Assembly: GCA_030830865.1 (NCBI GenBank)
Contig: JAURME010000010.1
Coordinates: forward strand, 1 to 47,993
DNA: 47,993 bases
From: Candidatus Nanopelagicales bacterium
Lineage (GTDB): Bacteria; Actinomycetota; Actinomycetes; S36-B12
Direction: 5' to 3'
The notes beneath the pieces were generated by a model. That model made no database searches and was not told the DNA's origin. It saw only the letters and a program-made list of their open reading frames with translations. The translations under genes and the position numbers were made by a program. Below, in pieces: positions 8,250-17,294 of the stretch (its first letter is position 1; every line of letters starts with the position of its first letter).

Positions 8250-8908
8250 TCTCCCGACGACTGATCCTGTGGCGCCACGGTCGTACGGCCTGGAACGCGG
8301 AGCGACGCTTCCAGGGGCAGACGGACGTCCCGCTGGATGACATGGGGCACAGGCAGGCGGCTCATGCGGCCGAGCTTCTCGCGACGCTGTCGCCGGATCG
8401 CATCGTCAGCTCTGATCTGGCCCGGGCCCGGGAGACGGCCGAGGCCCTCGGAGTGCGCGTGGGCCTCGACGTAGCGACACATGAGGGGTTGCGCGAGACC
8501 TTCGCGGGGGACTGGGAGGGGCTGACCCGTCGGGAACTCGAGGAGGCCTACGGTGACGAGCTCGCCCGGTGGTCGGCCGGCTCCGACGTGCGCCCCGGCG
8601 GCGGGGAGACGCGGCGGGAGGTTGCCGCGCGGGTGGTGCAGGTGATCGATGCTGTCCTGGCCGAGTCCGCGCCGGGCGAGACGATCGTGGTCGCGACTCA
8701 TGGGGGTGCGGCCCGGGCGGCGATCGGTGCGCTGCTGGAGCTTCCCCCGGAGCACTGGGCGGCGCTGGGTGTGCTCACCAACTGCGCGTGGTCGGTGCTC
8801 GTGGAGAACATGGCCGGGCCGTCGGCTGAGCGTCACGGACCGAGGTGGCGACTGCAGGAGTACAACGCCGGCAGCCTTCCCGTGGCGGCCCTTGCCGACG
8901 ACCGCTGA
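8246..8908 (+). CDS. gpgP: Histidine phosphatase, probable glucosyl-3-phosphoglycerate phosphatase
   Basis: A 220-residue phosphoglycerate-mutase-superfamily phosphatase. It begins MISRRLILWRHGRTAWN (catalytic histidine in RHG), followed by FQGQTDVPLD, VSSDLARARETA, the acid GLRETFAGDWEGLT, and the second catalytic histidine in VVATHGGAAR. This pattern, and its place after rsfS, match mycobacterial GpgP (Rv2419c), which dephosphorylates glucosyl-3-phosphoglycerate. The glucosyltransferase gpgS is 2.6 kb downstream, which strengthens the assignment; without that, only a generic histidine phosphatase could be claimed. The ORF track starts far upstream in the same frame; ATG 8246 is chosen because it overlaps the rsfS stop and starts directly before the RHG strand. 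Confidence 0.85.
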   Translation: MISRRLILWRHGRTAWNAERRFQGQTDVPLDDMGHRQAAHAAELLATLSPDRIVSSDLARARETAEALGVRVGLDVATHEGLRETFAGDWEGLTRRELEEAYGDELARWSAGSDVRPGGGETRREVAARVVQVIDAVLAESAPGETIVVATHGGAARAAIGALLELPPEHWAALGVLTNCAWSVLVENMAGPSAERHGPRWRLQEYNAGSLPVAALADDR

Positions 8909-8982
8909 GGGCCCCTGTCGCGCGCCCTCGACTTGCAGTCTCGCGAGGGGGTCCGACTGGTGGGAGGAGCGGGGTCATCGTG

Positions 8983-8988
8983 TATGGT
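8983..8988 (+). promoter_or_regulatory. Possible -10 element for tRNA-Ala
   Basis: TATGGT ending 14 nt before the mature tRNA 5' end. No convincing -35 is visible, so this is a weak call. Confidence 0.3.
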
Positions 8989-9002
8989 TCGGAATCCCGC
9001 AC

Positions 9003-9075
9003 GGGGCTGTAGCGCAGCTGGTAGCGCACCTCCATGGCATGGAGGGGGTCAGGGGTTCGAGTCCCCTCAGCTCCA
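9003..9075 (+). tRNA. tRNA-Ala (anticodon GGC)
   Basis: A full cloverleaf of 73 nt. The acceptor GGGGCTG pairs with CAGCTCC and includes the G3-U70 wobble that marks alanine tRNAs. The D arm is GCGC-AGCTGGTA-GCGC, the anticodon arm CCTCC-ATGGCAT-GGAGG with GGC at 34-36, the variable loop GGGTC, and the T arm AGGGG-TTCGAGT-CCCCT. The 3' CCA is not encoded. It stands alone between gpgP and the MFS gene. Confidence 0.97.
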
Positions 9076-9094
9076 CAGATTTGACGCGCTTACT

Positions 9095-9118
9095 GGATCA
9101 ATTCCCCAGAATTGATCC
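9095..9118 (+). terminator. Hairpin after tRNA-Ala
   Basis: GGATCAATTC pairs perfectly with GAATTGATCC around a 4-nt loop, 20 nt after the tRNA. It is unusually AT-rich for this region. It is the probable end of the tRNA transcript; a T-rich stretch (TTTC) follows a few bases later. Confidence 0.5.
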
Positions 9119-9206
9119 GGTTTCGCATCGGGACTGCCGATCATGACCGAGTTGACACACCATCATGTTCCTGTGATGGCGCCGCGACCTGCTGCAGCGT
9201 GAGCCG

Positions 9207-10628
9207 ATGACCTCCCTCCAACGACGCGTCACCGTGACGGTCGCCGTGATCGTCGGACTGACGCTGCTGGTCACCACCGGGCTCACCTTCCTCGCCGAAC
9301 CGATGGCCGAGGACCTCTCTCTCACTGACGACGCCGTCGAGGGGGCCCTCGTGGCGCCGACGATCGCCTCCCTGCTTGTGGTGTTCGTCGCCGGACGAGC
9401 GGGGGACCGCATCGGCCAGCGCCGGACCATCGTCGTGGCAGGAGCGGTCTTCACGATCGGCGCGGTGGTGCTCGCTACGGCTCAGGCCGAGCCCGGCGTC
9501 GGCATCGGCCTCGCCCTGTGCGGTGCCGGTGCCATCGTCATCCAGGTGGTGGCACTGAGCCTGCTGCAGCACGTCGCCCCGGACGGTCGGGCCCACGTCG
9601 CGGCGTTCACCACCTTCGGAATGGTCTTCCCCATCGCCTTCCTCGTGCTGCCGATCGCAACGGCGCTGATGCTCGCAGTCGTGAACTGGCGCTGGGTTCC
9701 GGTGACCTGGGCCGCCTGCGGAGTCGTCATGATGGTCATGGCCAGGGTCCTGCTCGAACGGAGTGAGCCCTGCAGCTCCTCGGGCGAGTGGGCGAGCCCG
9801 ATCCTTGCCGGCGTCGCCCTCATGGCCGGCACGCGCGCGCTGGACCAACTCGACGCGGACCCTGTCGACGGCCGGGAGCTCCTCATCCTCGGCGCCGTGT
9901 GCGTCGTCGCCACCGTGGCCTGCCTCGTGGTGATGCGGACGGCGACGCATCCCGGCTTCTCCCTGCGCCCGATCCTCGGGACGATGATGCGCCCGCTGAT
10001 GATCGGTGTCGCGGTGGTGACCCTCATCCAAATCCTCACCTACGTCTCCATCGCCATGGAGTACCTCTACGAGATGACGCCCTTCGAGGTCTCGCTCGCC
10101 ATCGCGCCGGCCCAGGTGGGTGCGGTAGTCGGGGCCAAGGTCGTGGCAGGCCGCCTGACCGAGCGGTGGGGCTTCGGGCCGGCCGGGCGCGGTCTGCTCC
10201 TCGTCACGGGTCTGGTCATGCTCCTGCTGGTGTTCATGGAGCCGGGCACGCCCCCCTGGTACCTCGTCTTCGTCTCGACCCTGTTCAGCCTGACCGGCAT
10301 GGCCGCCCTCACGGTCCTGAATCTCGACATCATGGGGCGGGCTCCAGCCGACAGCACCGGGGCCGTCTCCGCATTCCGCACTGCCGCGAGCTCTGTGGGC
10401 TCCGCCGTGAGCATGGCAGTGCTCGGCGCGGTCGTCCTCTCGAGTGTGACGATGTCCCAGGGTGTCTCGGAGGCCGACACCGCCGACCTCGTGGAGCTGG
10501 CGGCAGCTCTTCGACTTGATGGCGTGGTCGGCTTCGTCATCGCCGTCGTCGGCTGGGCGATTCTGGAAGTGTCTGCCCGAAGGAATCGGTCGTCGGTCGC
10601 GGCCGGCCGTCCCGGACGGTATGCGTGA
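9207..10628 (+). CDS. Major facilitator superfamily transporter
   Basis: A 473-residue polytopic membrane protein with about 14 hydrophobic segments, as in the DHA2 (EmrB/QacA) drug exporters. The loop between helices 2 and 3 carries GRAGDRIGQRR, the MFS motif A (GxxaDrxGrrr). The sequence FRTAASSVGSAVSMAVLGAVV near the C-terminus resembles the late helices of that group. The substrate cannot be read from the sequence. The ATG at 9207 has only a weak ribosome binding site; a TTGACA lies at 9152-9157 but no clear -10 follows. It ends 34 nt before folP2. A second, partial MFS gene is at the right window edge. Confidence 0.85.
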   Translation: MTSLQRRVTVTVAVIVGLTLLVTTGLTFLAEPMAEDLSLTDDAVEGALVAPTIASLLVVFVAGRAGDRIGQRRTIVVAGAVFTIGAVVLATAQAEPGVGIGLALCGAGAIVIQVVALSLLQHVAPDGRAHVAAFTTFGMVFPIAFLVLPIATALMLAVVNWRWVPVTWAACGVVMMVMARVLLERSEPCSSSGEWASPILAGVALMAGTRALDQLDADPVDGRELLILGAVCVVATVACLVVMRTATHPGFSLRPILGTMMRPLMIGVAVVTLIQILTYVSIAMEYLYEMTPFEVSLAIAPAQVGAVVGAKVVAGRLTERWGFGPAGRGLLLVTGLVMLLLVFMEPGTPPWYLVFVSTLFSLTGMAALTVLNLDIMGRAPADSTGAVSAFRTAASSVGSAVSMAVLGAVVLSSVTMSQGVSEADTADLVELAAALRLDGVVGFVIAVVGWAILEVSARRNRSSVAAGRPGRYA

Positions 10629-10650
10629 CATGTACGCGCATTGTCTGCGT

Positions 10651-10656
10651 TAGCCT
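10651..10656 (+). promoter_or_regulatory. -10 element for leaderless folP2
   Basis: TAGCCT followed by 6 nt and the ATG at 10663. The spacing favours that ATG over the GTG at 10660. Confidence 0.45.
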
Positions 10657-10662
10657 GCCGTG

Positions 10663-11565
10663 ATGAGGTCGCCCCTGCTGCGAGTCCGAGGCGCTGACCG
10701 GCTCATCGACACCACACTGGTGATGGGCGTGGTCAACGCCAGCCCGGAGTCCTTCTCCGATGCGGGTCACTTCGCGACATTGGAGTCGCGCCTCGAACTG
10801 GCGGCCTCCCTTGTCGAGTCAGGCGCTGACGTGCTCGATGTCGGTGGCCAGTCCGCGATCACCGGAGTGCCGGAGATCGACGCGGACCTGGAGATCGAGC
10901 GGGTCGTGCCGATCGTCGAGTGGATCCACGCGACATATCCGCAGGTGCTCGTGAGCGTCGACACCTACAAGCCGCAGGTGGTCGAGGCATCTCTTGCGGC
11001 CGGCGCTGACATCATCAACGACGTCAGCGGGCTGCTGTACCCGGAAGTGGCCGTCATGTGCGCGCGCAGCGGTGCAGCGCTCGTGGTGATGCACACGGCC
11101 GCACCACCGAAGGTACGCAGACAGCAGGCAGACCTCTACGGCGACATCGCGCGCGAAGTCTGCGAATTCCTGACGGAGAAGTCGGACGAGGCCGTGGCGC
11201 TCGGGGTGCCCCGGGAGTCGATCATCCTCGACCCCGGTCCTGACTTCGCCAAGACTCCGCACCAGACCCTGACCCTCCTGCGGGGGATCGAAGGCGTGCG
11301 GGCCCTCGGACGGCCCCTGCTGCTGGCCTTGTCGCGCAAGGACTTCCTCGGTGCGCTCACGGGTCGGTCCCCCCGTGCGAGAGGGGCCGCCACGGACGCC
11401 GCGATCGCGCACTTCGCAGCGGTTCCCGGTGGCATCGTGCGCGTGCACGACGTGGCGGCCACGGTCGACGTGATCGCAACGATCGAGGCCCTCAACGGAC
11501 GGCGCGACATCGCCGTGGACTACGTGCTTCCGGACGAGATTCGACATGAGCCTCGACCCGCCTGA
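10663..11565 (+). CDS. folP2: Dihydropteroate synthase-like protein (FolP2 type)
   Basis: A 300-residue TIM-barrel protein of the pterin-binding family. Retained features are VVNASPESFSDAG (25-35, loop 1), SVDTYKP (98-104), NDVSG (119-123), LDPGPDFAKT (189-198), LSRKDFLG (223-230, with the lysine) and RVHDV (260-264). Loop 2 is GGQSAITG (61-68) where genuine DHPS has GGESTRPG, so the Thr-Arg pair used in catalysis is replaced by Ala-Ile. Mycobacterial FolP2 also lacks DHPS activity and, as here, lies directly before gpgS. The function is therefore open; a classical sulfonamide-target enzyme is unlikely. The last 20 nt overlap gpgS. GTG 10660 is an alternative start one codon upstream. Confidence 0.85.
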   Translation: MRSPLLRVRGADRLIDTTLVMGVVNASPESFSDAGHFATLESRLELAASLVESGADVLDVGGQSAITGVPEIDADLEIERVVPIVEWIHATYPQVLVSVDTYKPQVVEASLAAGADIINDVSGLLYPEVAVMCARSGAALVVMHTAAPPKVRRQQADLYGDIAREVCEFLTEKSDEAVALGVPRESIILDPGPDFAKTPHQTLTLLRGIEGVRALGRPLLLALSRKDFLGALTGRSPRARGAATDAAIAHFAAVPGGIVRVHDVAATVDVIATIEALNGRRDIAVDYVLPDEIRHEPRPA

Positions 11566-12490
11566 CGCCGCTGATCTCTGGGCGACGTCCTCTGCGGATT
11601 GGCCGCTCGACGTCCTCCTCGGACTCAAGGGATCGAACCGGGTCGCCGTGGTGATCCCGGCTCGGAACGAGGAGCGAACGATCGGTGGAGTCGTCCACTC
11701 GATCCGATCCGAGCTCTCGTCCCTCGTCGACGATCTCGTGGTCATGGACTCGCTCTCCTCGGACGACACCGCGCGGATGGCCGCCCATGAGGGCGCGCGC
11801 GTGTGCTCGGTTGCCGACGTGCGGCCCGACCTCGGCGTCCGGGCGGGCAAGGGCGAAGCCCTGTGGAAGTCGCAGTTCGTGACGACCGCTGACGTCGTTG
11901 CCTTCATCGACGCTGACCTGACGGAGTGGGGTCCCCATTTCGTGCGCGGGGTCGTCGGGCCTTTGCTCGCCGACGCCCGGGTGCAGCTCTGCCGTGGCTT
12001 CTACGATCGCGTGCTCGACGTCGGCGACGCGGTCACGCTGGAGGGCGGTCGCGTGACGGAACTGGTCGCTCGGCCCTGGCTGGCGCTGTTCCGCCCCGAC
12101 CTCGCGGAAGTGGTGCAGCCCCTTGCGGGCGAGTGGGCGATTCGCGCGAGCATGCTCCGTGAGCTGTCGATTCCGATGGGATACGGCGTGGAGATCGCGA
12201 CGCTGCTCGACGTCCACGCCCGAAGCGGTGTGCGAGGAGTCGCCCAGGTCGACCTGGGGCGCCGTGCCCACCGCCACCAGAACATCCATGATCTCGGCGC
12301 AATGGCCCTGGAGGTCCTCGCGGCGGCCGACCGTCGCAGGTCGGCTACGGGGTACCCGAGCATCGAGCAGGGGCCTGGGGGAGGGCCCGTGGGACCGGAG
12401 GTGGAGCTGCGCTCCATGAGCGAGGCCCGGCAGTGGACCGCGCGGGAGATCTGCATCGACGAGCGACCACCTTTCGCCACCATGTTCTAG
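11546..12490 (+). CDS. gpgS: Glucosyl-3-phosphoglycerate synthase
   Basis: A 314-residue GT81-type glycosyltransferase that transfers glucose from NDP-glucose to 3-phosphoglycerate, the first step toward glucosylglycerate and, in mycobacteria, methylglucose lipopolysaccharides. Visible are VVIPARNEERTIGGVV (35-50), VMDSLSSDDT (66-75), RAGKGEALWKS (99-109), the metal-binding IDADLTEWGPHFV (121-133), GGRVTELVARPWLA, QPLAGEWA and GYGVEIATLLD. These match GpgS (Rv1208) in order and spacing. It overlaps folP2 by 20 nt, so the two are coupled, and gpgP lies 2.6 kb upstream. Length agrees with the family. Confidence 0.93.
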   Translation: MSLDPPDAADLWATSSADWPLDVLLGLKGSNRVAVVIPARNEERTIGGVVHSIRSELSSLVDDLVVMDSLSSDDTARMAAHEGARVCSVADVRPDLGVRAGKGEALWKSQFVTTADVVAFIDADLTEWGPHFVRGVVGPLLADARVQLCRGFYDRVLDVGDAVTLEGGRVTELVARPWLALFRPDLAEVVQPLAGEWAIRASMLRELSIPMGYGVEIATLLDVHARSGVRGVAQVDLGRRAHRHQNIHDLGAMALEVLAAADRRRSATGYPSIEQGPGGGPVGPEVELRSMSEARQWTAREICIDERPPFATMF

Positions 12491-12515
12491 CGGCGCGACT
12501 GATTCGATGTGCACG

Positions 12516-13394
12516 TCACGGGTGCGGCTCGGCCTCGACGACCGGACCGCTCCGCGTGCCCAGCCAGGAGCCGATGAGCACGAGCGGGAAGCCGATGGCG
12601 ATGCCGAGGGTGATGGGCTCGCTGAGGACCACCACGCCCAACACGACGGCCACAGCTGGGTTGATGTACGTGATGACCTGGGCCCGGGGTGCACCGACCT
12701 CCGCGATCAGCAGGAACAGCCCCACGAACGCCAAGGCGGTGCAGACCAGGCCCAGCACCGCGATGGCGCTCCATGCGGAGAGCGGTACTTCGTGATCGGG
12801 CCACATGAGAATTCCGAACGGGAGGTAGATCACGGTGTTGATCGCGAGGGCGGCTGCGATCACCGGCAGGCTGGGGATCCCGTGGAGGCGCTTCTCTACG
12901 ATGATCGGACCCAGGGAGTAGCCCAGAACCGTGATGCCCACGGCGGCGATCGACAGCGCCGTGCCGCCGGTGACGTCGAAGCCGACGAGGGATCCGACTC
13001 CGAGGAAGCCGATGGCCAGTCCGGCGATGCGACGGCGGGAGATGTGCGCGTCGAGCCCGAACCGGTGGGCGAGGACGGCTCCGACGATGGGGACGGCCGC
13101 GATGAGCAGGGCTGCCAGCGAGCTCGAGATGCGCTGCTCCGCCCACGTCAGGGCGAGGAAGGTGAACGTGATCTCGACGACGGCGAACGTGACAACCCAG
13201 CGCCACCGGCCCCGGAGAAGGTGGAACTGCCGCCGGGCGAGCACGATCGGGACCAGGACCGCTGCACCGAGTGCGACGCGGGCGAACACGACGAAGGCCG
13301 GCTCGACGGACTCCACGGCGACCTTGATGAGCAGGTAGGGCATGCCCCAGACGACTCCGAGCATGGCGAACAGGGCCAAACCTCGTCTGGACAT
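12516..13394 (-). CDS. EamA/DMT family transporter
   Basis: A 292-residue drug/metabolite transporter with ten predicted helices in two EamA repeats (first beginning LALFAMLGVVWGMPYLLIKVAV; second covering WSAIAVLGLVCTALAFVGLF...YINPAVAVVLGVVVLSEP). The ORF track extends 144 codons further upstream in a non-membrane, low-quality stretch that overlaps the divergent IPT/TIG gene. The ATG at 13394 (MSRRGLALF) is chosen because it begins just before helix 1 and has TACATT 6 nt upstream. The substrate is unknown. It is convergent with gpgS, with 25 nt between stops. Confidence 0.88.
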   Translation of the reverse strand: MSRRGLALFAMLGVVWGMPYLLIKVAVESVEPAFVVFARVALGAAVLVPIVLARRQFHLLRGRWRWVVTFAVVEITFTFLALTWAEQRISSSLAALLIAAVPIVGAVLAHRFGLDAHISRRRIAGLAIGFLGVGSLVGFDVTGGTALSIAAVGITVLGYSLGPIIVEKRLHGIPSLPVIAAALAINTVIYLPFGILMWPDHEVPLSAWSAIAVLGLVCTALAFVGLFLLIAEVGAPRAQVITYINPAVAVVLGVVVLSEPITLGIAIGFPLVLIGSWLGTRSGPVVEAEPHP

Positions 13395-13400
13395 GAGCGC

Positions 13401-13406
13401 AATGTA
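13401..13406 (-). promoter_or_regulatory. -10 element for the leaderless EamA gene
   Basis: TACATT on the minus strand, 6 nt before the ATG at 13394. It decides the start codon in favour of 13394. Confidence 0.5.
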
Positions 13407-13444
13407 GTGCGTGGGTTCGACCGGTCCCGTGCGGCGGACGCCCG

Positions 13445-13450
13445 TAGTAT
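13445..13450 (+). promoter_or_regulatory. -10 element for the IPT/TIG gene
   Basis: TAGTAT, about 60 nt before the GTG at 13510, with a ribosome binding site (GGAGG) in between. It faces away from the EamA promoter 40 nt to the left. Confidence 0.35.
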
Positions 13451-13509
13451 CCGAAGTCTGGCCACGCCCTCCGCGGGTCGGTGAGTGCAAGCAGGGAACG
13501 GAGGTCGGC

Positions 13510-14739
13510 GTGACGTCAGCACCGGGTCCCGACCAGCATGCACCCACGCATCGGCCACCGCCCCACCGTCGCCGCCCGTCGGTGTTCCGGGTTGCCGGGT
13601 TCCTGATCCTGGCGGCAGCGGTGGTCGCCGGTGTGACGGTCGGCATCGTGGCCTGGCTGTCGTCGTCACCGTCCCCTGACGCGACCATGTCCGAGCAGGT
13701 CTCCGAAGTGCAGTTCGACGACGGGTCCGCCACGCTCGCAGATGCGGCGACGAACCCGTCCCCCTCCGATGCCCCGAGTCCTCCGGCCGGCGAGACGACC
13801 GACGACGCGACGGATGGTGCGAGCACGATCGTCGACTCCTCGATTCAGATCAGCGAGCTGACTCCGTCGGATGGCGCCACCGTCGGGGGAGAGGCTGTCG
13901 TCATCACGGGCGCGGGATTCCGCGAGGGCATGCGCGTCCGGTTCGCCGATCGTGACGCGCCCTCTGTCCAGGTGCTCAATGAGAACAAGCTGCGGGTCAT
14001 CATCCCGTCGGGCACGCCCGGTGATGCGACGGTGGAGGTGGGCTCTCCTACGGGCGCCTCGGTCGTCGTCGAAGGGGTCTTCGCCTACGTGGACCGGCCG
14101 CCGAGGGTGGTGATGGCCATCCGGCCCAGCAGCGGCACCCAGGAGGGCGGAACGCCGGTGACCATCGTGGGCACCGGCTTCGTGCCTGGTGCGCGCGTGG
14201 TCATCGGGGGCGAGCAGGCGGCCGAGGTGACGGTGGTGGACTCCACCCGCATCACCGCTCTGACAGCCGCGCACCCCGAGGGCATCGTCGACGTGATCGT
14301 CCGCAACCCCGGGATGCCTGCCGCGATCCTCCCGGGTGCCTACGAGTACGTGCGGGCACCGACGATCTGGGGCGTTGAGCCCTTCACGATTCCCTACGAG
14401 GGAGGGGTCACCGTCACCGTGACGGGGACGGGATTCGAGCCGGGGATCCAGGTGGGCTTCAACGGTGTGGCGGGTCGGGACGTGACTCTCGTGGACGACC
14501 GGCGCCTCACCGTCGTGGCGCCGCCGGGAATCCCGGGGCCCATCACGGTGGCGGTCCTCAACCCCGGCCAGCCGATGGCGAGCCTGGAGGGAGCAGCGGT
14601 CTACGACGTGCTTCCGGATCCGACCCCTGAGCCACTTCCGAGCCCTAGTGAGGCGGAGAATCCCGACGCCGAAACGCCGCCTGCGGATCCTGCGGCCGGG
14701 GCGCCTGCACCTGCGGGGGGTGCTCCGGCCGCTGGGTAG
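13510..14739 (+). CDS. Membrane-anchored protein with three IPT/TIG domains
   Basis: A 409-residue protein. A short basic, proline-rich N-terminus is followed by one transmembrane helix (about 26-50), a 60-residue Ser/Pro/Asp linker, and three successive IPT/TIG immunoglobulin-like domains: 113-194, 198-281 and 284-367. Each carries the G-x-x-V-x-I-x-G-x-G-F signature ([24 protein letters not shown]). The C-terminus is a Pro/Ala/Gly tail with no sorting signal. The topology suggests a cytoplasmic N-terminus and an extracellular adhesive or structural stalk. GTG 13510 is preferred to the ORF-track start at 13411 because GGAGG lies 5 nt upstream and the extra 33 residues look untranslated. It sits directly before leuS, with which it has no obvious connection. 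Confidence 0.85.
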   Translation: MTSAPGPDQHAPTHRPPPHRRRPSVFRVAGFLILAAAVVAGVTVGIVAWLSSSPSPDATMSEQVSEVQFDDGSATLADAATNPSPSDAPSPPAGETTDDATDGASTIVDSSIQISELTPSDGATVGGEAVVITGAGFREGMRVRFADRDAPSVQVLNENKLRVIIPSGTPGDATVEVGSPTGASVVVEGVFAYVDRPPRVVMAIRPSSGTQEGGTPVTIVGTGFVPGARVVIGGEQAAEVTVVDSTRITALTAAHPEGIVDVIVRNPGMPAAILPGAYEYVRAPTIWGVEPFTIPYEGGVTVTVTGTGFEPGIQVGFNGVAGRDVTLVDDRRLTVVAPPGIPGPITVAVLNPGQPMASLEGAAVYDVLPDPTPEPLPSPSEAENPDAETPPADPAAGAPAPAGGAPAAG

Positions 14740-14742
14740 GGT
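14737..14742 (+). promoter_or_regulatory. Possible -10 element for leuS
   Basis: TAGGGT overlapping the stop codon of the preceding gene. It would give a leader of about 60 nt before the leuS GTG at 14811. Without a clear -35 this is tentative. Confidence 0.3.
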
Positions 14743-14810
14743 TGGGCAGCACACGAACTGGCGTTGCGCGAGTCATGCGGCGCCCGCCCCAGGCAGCCCA
14801 GAGGAGCAAG

Positions 14811-17291
14811 GTGACGACGACCGACTCGCAGGACGAACGCGAGGTCTATGACGTCCAGGCCATCCAGGATCGGTGGCTGCCCGTGTGGGACGAACTGGCC
14901 CCGTTCCGATCCGGTCGGCCCGATGACGATCGTCCGAAGAAGTACGTGCTCGATATGTTCCCTTACCCGTCGGGCGACCTGCACATGGGTCACGCGGAGG
15001 CCTACGCCCTCGGCGATGTCATTGCCCGCTACTGGGTGCAGCGCGGGTTCAACGTCATGCATCCGATCGGCTGGGACGCCTTCGGACTCCCGGCGGAGAA
15101 CGCGGCGATCAAGAACGGTGCCGATCCGGTGGCCTGGACCTATGAGAACATCGCGCAGCAGAAGGCGTCGATGCGTCGCTATGCCTGTTCCTTCGACTGG
15201 GATCGGGTGTTCAACACCTGCGATCCGGAGTACTACCACTGGAACCAGTGGTTCTTCCTCCAGATGTACCAGCAGGGGCTGGCGTATCGCAAGGACAGCA
15301 ATGTCAACTGGTGCCCCAACTGCCAGACGGTGCTGGCGAACGAGCAGGTCGTCGCCGGCCTGTGCGAGCGATGCGACACCGCGGTCACCAAGAAGAAGCT
15401 GACCCAGTGGTACCTGAGGATCACCGACTACGCCGATCGACTGCTCGACGACATGGAGCAGCTCGAGGGTCAGTGGCCGGAGAAGGTGCTGCTCATGCAG
15501 CGCAACTGGATCGGCCGATCGACCGGTGCCGAGGTCCAGTTCGCGATCGAGGGCCGGGATGAGCCTGTCACGGTCTACACGACGCGCCCGGACACGCTGT
15601 ACGGCGCGACCTTCTTCGTGGTGGCGGCCGACTCCGACCTCGCTGCGGATCTCGCGGCCGGAACCCCCGCCGAGGCGGAGTTCGCCGACTACCTGGAGAA
15701 GGTCAAGCAGACCTCCGAGATGGATCGGCTGGACTCCTCGCGCGACAAGAGCGGCGTCTTCCTGCAGCGGTACGCGGTCAACCCGGTCAACGGCGAGCGC
15801 ATTCCCGTGTGGGCCTCGGACTACGTGCTGGCCGACTACGGCACCGGCGCGATCATGGCCGTCCCCGCACACGACCAGCGCGACCTGGACTTCGCCCTGG
15901 CCTTCGACCTCCCCGTCCGCGTCGTCGTGGACGCCGGTGAGGATCCCCGCGAGACCGGGGTGGCCACGGCGGACGACGGCCCCCACGTCAACTCCGGCCC
16001 GCTCGACGGTCTCGGCAAGACCGAGGCGATCGAGCGCATCATCGAGATCCTCGCCGAGCGCGGCACCGGCGAGCCCGCGGTCAACTACCGGCTGCGCGAC
16101 TGGCTCATCTCGCGACAGCGCTACTGGGGGACCCCGATCCCGATCGTCCACTGCGCATCCTGCGGTGAGGTTCCAGTTCCGGACGACCAGCTTCCGGTGG
16201 TGCTTCCGCCGGCTGAGGGTCTGGAACTCAAGCCCAAGGGCACGTCGCCGCTGGGCGGTGCGACGGACTGGGTCAACACCGCGTGTCCATCCTGCGGAGG
16301 CCCTGCTCTGCGCGATACCGACACGATGGACACCTTCGTCGACTCGTCCTGGTACTACCTGCGCTACGCCGATCCGCGGAACGAGACCGCCGCGTTCGAT
16401 CCGGAGCTCGTCCGTGAGTGGCTGCCCGTCGATCAGTACGTCGGTGGCGTGACCCACGCGATCCTGCACCTGCTCTACTCGAGGTTCTTCACCAAGGTGC
16501 TGCACGACATGGGTCTGCTCGACTTCACCGAGCCGTTCACGCGGCTGTTGAACCAGGGCATGGTCGTGATGGACGGCTCTGCGATGAGCAAGTCCCGCGG
16601 CAACCTGGTTCGCCTGTCGGACGAGCTCGCGGTGAACGGCGTCGACGCCATCCGTCTGACGATGGTCTTCGCAGGGCCGCCGGAGGACGACGTCGACTGG
16701 GCCGATGTCTCGCCGGCGGGCTCGCGCAAGTTCCTCGCCAGAGCATGGCGGGTCGCCGGTGACGTGACGTCCGCACCGGGCGTCGACGTCACCGCAGGTG
16801 ACCTCGAGTTGCGCAAGGCCACGCATCGGGCGCTTCACGACGCCGCGCTGGCGGTGGAGACCTTCCGCTTCAATGTCGCGGTGGCGCGCACGATGGAGCT
16901 GGTCAACGCCACCCGCAAGGCCATCGACTCCGGATGTGGCCCGGCCGACCCGGCGGTGCGGGAGGCGGCTGAGGCTGTCGCGATCATGCTGTCCCTCGTC
17001 GCGCCGTACACCTCAGAGGACATGTGGGCCCGGCTCGGTCACGAGCCGACGGTCTTCCTCGCTGGATGGCCGGAGGTTGATCCCGCCCTTCTGGTCGAGG
17101 ACACGGTCACCTGCGTCGTTCAGGTGGCGGGCAAGGTGCGCGATCGACTCGAGGTGGCGCCGTCGATCAGTGAGGACGACCTGCGCTCGCTGGCGCTGGC
17201 TGCTCCGGGTGTGGTCAAGGCACTGGACGGCGGCGACATCCGCACGGTGATCGTGCGAGCTCCCAAGCTCGTCAACATCGTCCTGGCCTGA
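14811..17291 (+). CDS. leuS: Leucyl-tRNA synthetase
   Basis: An 826-residue class I synthetase that charges tRNA-Leu. The HIGH motif is HMGH in [14 protein letters not shown], and KMSKS is [24 protein letters not shown] and the zinc-type [13 protein letters not shown] are typical, and the CP1 editing domain contains [16 protein letters not shown] and [16 protein letters not shown]. The start is the GTG at 14811, 4 nt after GAGGAG, giving [22 protein letters not shown]; the ORF-track start at 14742 would add 23 residues without family resemblance. It ends 3 nt before the next gene. Confidence 0.96.
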   Translation: MTTTDSQDEREVYDVQAIQDRWLPVWDELAPFRSGRPDDDRPKKYVLDMFPYPSGDLHMGHAEAYALGDVIARYWVQRGFNVMHPIGWDAFGLPAENAAIKNGADPVAWTYENIAQQKASMRRYACSFDWDRVFNTCDPEYYHWNQWFFLQMYQQGLAYRKDSNVNWCPNCQTVLANEQVVAGLCERCDTAVTKKKLTQWYLRITDYADRLLDDMEQLEGQWPEKVLLMQRNWIGRSTGAEVQFAIEGRDEPVTVYTTRPDTLYGATFFVVAADSDLAADLAAGTPAEAEFADYLEKVKQTSEMDRLDSSRDKSGVFLQRYAVNPVNGERIPVWASDYVLADYGTGAIMAVPAHDQRDLDFALAFDLPVRVVVDAGEDPRETGVATADDGPHVNSGPLDGLGKTEAIERIIEILAERGTGEPAVNYRLRDWLISRQRYWGTPIPIVHCASCGEVPVPDDQLPVVLPPAEGLELKPKGTSPLGGATDWVNTACPSCGGPALRDTDTMDTFVDSSWYYLRYADPRNETAAFDPELVREWLPVDQYVGGVTHAILHLLYSRFFTKVLHDMGLLDFTEPFTRLLNQGMVVMDGSAMSKSRGNLVRLSDELAVNGVDAIRLTMVFAGPPEDDVDWADVSPAGSRKFLARAWRVAGDVTSAPGVDVTAGDLELRKATHRALHDAALAVETFRFNVAVARTMELVNATRKAIDSGCGPADPAVREAAEAVAIMLSLVAPYTSEDMWARLGHEPTVFLAGWPEVDPALLVEDTVTCVVQVAGKVRDRLEVAPSISEDDLRSLALAAPGVVKALDGGDIRTVIVRAPKLVNIVLA

Positions 17292-17294
17292 TCC

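Noticed and set aside
8925-8949. CCCTCG/CGAGGG hairpin after gpgP as a terminator
   Set aside because: Only six pairs with a 13-nt loop, not above the background of GC-rich DNA.
9141-10631. 496-aa minus-strand ORF opposite the MFS gene
   Set aside because: Extremely His/Asp/Arg-rich with no fold; antisense to a clear 14-helix transporter.
12507-13484. 325-aa plus-strand ORF opposite the EamA gene
   Set aside because: Charged low-complexity sequence antisense to a clear membrane protein.
14601-16838. 745-aa minus-strand ORF opposite leuS
   Set aside because: It runs antisense through leuS, has low-complexity Arg/Asp/Val composition and no domain. It is a GC3 shadow.
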